From: Alphaproteobacteria bacterium
GTDB lineage: Bacteria; Pseudomonadota; Alphaproteobacteria; ATCC43930; CGMCC-115725
NCBI GenBank assembly: GCA_030039975.1
Contig: JASHUO010000775.1
Location: 1-8,114 of the forward strand
DNA: 8,114 bases
Direction: 5' to 3'
Shown piece after piece: positions 6,441 to 8,114 of the stretch. The notes below the pieces were generated by a model. It saw nothing but the letters and a program-made list of their open reading frames with translations. It was not told the origin of the DNA and ran no database searches. The position numbers and the translations under genes were made by a program. The number at the start of each line of letters is the position of its first letter. Position 1 is the first letter of the stretch.

Positions 6441-7706
6441 ATGGCGTCCAGAGGCGAGGTTTCGCGACGGGCCCTGGGCGGGCTCTTGGCCGCGGCAATG
6501 CTGTCGGCGACATGGGGGGCGGCAGCGGCAGAGCCGATCAAGATCGGCTTCAGCATGGAGCTCACCGGACCCTTGGCGGTGATCGGCAAGACCGGGCTCA
6601 TGGCCTTCCAGATCTGGGCCGAGGACATCAACGCCAAAGGCGGGCTGTTGGGGCGGAAGGTCGAGCTCGTCTATTACGACGATCAGAGCAATCCCGCCAA
6701 TGTCCCAGGCATCTACAGCAAGCTGTGCGACATCGACAAGGTCGATCTGCTGATCTCGAGCTACGGCACCAATCTGGTGGCGCCCGCTTTTCCGATCGTG
6801 ATTCAGCGCAACCGGCTGTTCTTCGGCCTTTTCGCCCTCGCCGCCAACGCTCAATTCCATTACCCCCGCTACTTCTCGATGCTGGTCTTCGGGCCCAATC
6901 CGAAGCAGACCTTCTCCGCGGGGTATTTCGATCTGGTGATGGCGCAGAACCCGAAGCCGAAGACGGTGGCGATCGTCGCCGCCGATGCCGAGTTCTCGCG
7001 CAATGCTTCCGATGGGGCGCGGGCCAATGCCAAGGCGGCCGGCCTCACCATCGTCTACGACAAGACCTATCCGCCGACCACCGTCGACTACGCGCCGATC
7101 GTGCGCGCGGTGCAGGCCGCCGAGCCCGATATCGTCTATGTCGCGTCATATCCGCCCGACACCGTCGGCATCCTGCGCGCCGTCGAAGAGATCGGGCTCA
7201 AGACCCAGATGCTCGGCGGCGCGTTCGTCGGGCTGCCCTCGGCGGCGCTCAAGACCCAGCTCGGGCCGGCGATGAACGGCATCGTCAATATCGAGCTGTG
7301 GGAGCCGGTAAAGCCGATGGAATTCCCCGGCGTCATGGCGTTCCTGAAGAAATACCAGGCCAAGGCGAGCGCCGGAGGGATCGATCCGCTCGGCTATTTC
7401 CTGCCGCCTTTCGCCTATAGCGAGCTGCAGATTCTCGGCGATGCGGTCGAAGCGACCAAGAGTCTCGATGACGACACGCTCGCCAAATATATGCACGCTC
7501 ACGCCTTCCACACCATCGTCGGCGACATCGCGTTCGGCCCCGATGGCGAGTGGACCGAGGGCCGGCCGATCTGGGTGCAGTATCACGACATCAAGGGCAA
7601 CGACCTCGACCAGTTCCGCGAACCCAAGACCGTGTCGATCCTCGCGCCCGACCAATACAAGACCGGCGACCTGATCTATCCCTATACCAAGGCGCGCGGG
7701 GAATAG
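6441..7706 (+). CDS. Periplasmic ABC transporter substrate-binding protein, branched-chain amino acid/amide type
   Basis: The 421-residue protein captures a solute in the periplasm for delivery to an ABC importer of the HAAT (branched-chain amino acid/amide) class. An N-terminal export signal covers residues 1-30 with a hydrophobic core (ALGGLLAAAMLSATWG) and a cleavage site after AAA before EPIKIGF. SRRAL at 8-12 just before the core partly resembles a Tat motif. The mature protein starts with the family hallmark IKIGFSMELTGPLAVIG, followed by GGLLGRKVELVYYDDQSNP and the second-lobe motifs KTVAIVAADAEFSRN, VDYAPIVRAVQAAEPDIVYVASYPPD and GDIAFGPDGEW. Length matches the family. The start is set by GGGAGG five bases upstream of the ATG. 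No permease or ATPase gene adjoins it, so it is an orphan within the window. The ligand is unknown; relatives bind amino acids, amides or aromatic acids. Confidence 0.92.
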   Translation: MASRGEVSRRALGGLLAAAMLSATWGAAAAEPIKIGFSMELTGPLAVIGKTGLMAFQIWAEDINAKGGLLGRKVELVYYDDQSNPANVPGIYSKLCDIDKVDLLISSYGTNLVAPAFPIVIQRNRLFFGLFALAANAQFHYPRYFSMLVFGPNPKQTFSAGYFDLVMAQNPKPKTVAIVAADAEFSRNASDGARANAKAAGLTIVYDKTYPPTTVDYAPIVRAVQAAEPDIVYVASYPPDTVGILRAVEEIGLKTQMLGGAFVGLPSAALKTQLGPAMNGIVNIELWEPVKPMEFPGVMAFLKKYQAKASAGGIDPLGYFLPPFAYSELQILGDAVEATKSLDDDTLAKYMHAHAFHTIVGDIAFGPDGEWTEGRPIWVQYHDIKGNDLDQFREPKTVSILAPDQYKTGDLIYPYTKARGE

Positions 7707-7722
7707 GTTGAATTGTGCGTCC

Positions 7723-7742
7723 GTCCCGGCGCAAGCCGGGAC
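7723..7742. repeat. REP-like perfect hairpin with GCAA tetraloop
   Basis: GTCCCGGC (7723-7730) and GCCGGGAC (7735-7742) form a perfect 8-bp stem around GCAA, a GNRA-type loop. The stem starts 17 bases after the substrate-binding protein stop. The unit CGTCCCGGCGCAAGCCGGGA followed by CCCA is like dispersed palindromes found in alphaproteobacterial intergenic regions. No T-run follows, so it probably acts as a repeat or transcript stabiliser rather than a classical terminator, though it may do both. Confidence 0.7.
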
Positions 7743-7761
7743 CCACCGATAATCGAGCTCG

Positions 7762-7854
7762 ATGTTTTGCGTCTACATTCTGCCGAGCAGACGCACCGAA
7801 ACACTCTGTGTCGGGATCACTCACGACCTGCTCAAACGCGTATGGGAACATAAA
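7762..7854 (+). pseudogene. Truncated GIY-YIG nuclease-domain remnant
   Basis: Starting at ATG 7762 the frame reads MFCVYIL, a short linker, LCVGITHDLLKRVWEHK. This matches the N-terminal third of the small GIY-YIG proteins usually written VYIL...LYVGVTNDLxRRVWEHK (about 80-100 residues). The second-motif tyrosine is replaced (LCVG for LYVG), and similarity stops abruptly after EHK at 7854; the downstream residues that normally carry the catalytic glutamate are absent. The frame stays open to the window end without recognisable nuclease sequence, so a fusion or chance readthrough is possible, but a decayed fragment is more likely. It lies 19 bases after a REP-like hairpin. No Shine-Dalgarno site is obvious. 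Confidence 0.65.
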
Positions 7855-7915
7855 ATCACGGTATTAGGGCGCGAAGCCCGATGCGCGAAAGTCGGGCCTA
7901 ACCCGCCTGCTATTC

Positions 7916-8114
7916 TCAATCAGGGTTCGGCATTTCTTGATTTGGATCGGGACACGCTGCCATCGCTTTTGGCCCGACATGATTATAGTTATGAGCGGTT
8001 CTGTACCGATAATAGCAGCGTTCCTGTGGCGTCTTGCCGGGGACCTGAAACCGTTGTGGTGCCTGTGGGGGCGCCGACGGTGGGGTCTGCGCCCCCGCGG
8101 ACACGATCGCACCA
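7916..8114 (-). CDS. Small probably exported hypothetical protein, 5' end beyond the right edge
   Basis: The reverse frame is open from the right edge to a TGA at 7918-7916, about 65 visible residues. It begins GAIVSAGA-QTPPSAPPQAPQRF, which looks like the end of a signal peptide with an AGA cleavage site followed by a proline/glutamine-rich mature start. The mature part has a CYYRYR and tyrosine/asparagine-rich middle, two cysteines about 19 residues apart, and ends QEMPNPD. A GTG at 8104 is in frame but would remove the presumed signal, so the real start probably lies outside. I do not recognise a family. Competing frames are arginine-rich shadows. Local GC is lower than elsewhere, which suggests acquired DNA or weak coding selection. 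Confidence 0.42.
   Translation of the reverse strand, partial: GAIVSAGAQTPPSAPPQAPQRFQVPGKTPQERCYYRYRTAHNYNHVGPKAMAACPDPNQEMPNPD

Noticed and set aside
7876..7897. Hairpin GCCCGA/TCGGGC as terminator for the right-edge reverse gene
   Set aside because: The stem is only 6 bp with a 10-base loop, has alternative pairings with nearby GGGC/GCCC, and there is no T-run on the reverse strand after it.
7864..8112. 82-codon reverse frame overlapping the small exported protein
   Set aside because: It is arginine/histidine-rich, reads as a shadow, and the other reverse frame has a credible signal-peptide end.
1..8114. CRISPR array, tRNA, rRNA or riboswitch
   Set aside because: No regularly spaced repeats, cloverleaf or known RNA core motifs were seen on reading either strand by eye; a covariance-model search was not possible here.

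Overview
The window is high-GC bacterial DNA. Codon use, the style of the histidine kinase (a phosphoacceptor region like that of the DivJ/PleC group), the branched-chain-type substrate-binding protein and the palindromic intergenic repeats all suggest an alphaproteobacterium of the Rhodospirillales or Hyphomicrobiales kind. That placement is inference; no rRNA or other marker is present.

Layout from left to right. Bases 1-60 look like the terminal end of an insertion sequence of IS21-like type: two tandem copies of a CCGGACA-containing repeat, closing with a CA dinucleotide. After about 210 bases without a recognisable gene comes a forward amidohydrolase (274-1743). It runs tail to tail, with a 1-nt gap, into a reverse-strand HD-domain metal-dependent phosphohydrolase-like protein (1745-2650). 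Upstream of that gene, on the same strand, is a 337-bp gap that holds its probable promoter and a bipartite inverted repeat of REP type (2833-2967). Next is a reverse-strand major facilitator transporter (2988-4292). A 232-bp divergent promoter region follows, then a forward membrane sensor histidine kinase (4525-6282). A short gap with a hairpin and a good extended -10 promoter candidate leads to a periplasmic branched-chain/amide-type ABC substrate-binding protein (6441-7706). Its 3' flank holds a REP-like perfect hairpin, a truncated GIY-YIG nuclease reading frame, and the 3' end of a small, probably exported reverse-strand protein that runs off the right edge.

How the genes may work together: amidohydrolase, MFS transporter, sensor kinase and solute-binding protein are the kind of set found in small-molecule uptake and catabolism loci. 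However, no two neighbours form a tight operon, the kinase has no response regulator in the window, and the binding protein has no permease or ATPase in the window. A joint pathway is therefore only a possibility. I see no convincing new multi-gene system. The most notable parts are the mobile or repeat material (left-edge IS end, 2833-2967, and the hairpin plus GIY-YIG remnant near 7723-7854) and the HD protein with its motif YHDTQH...THDLGY.
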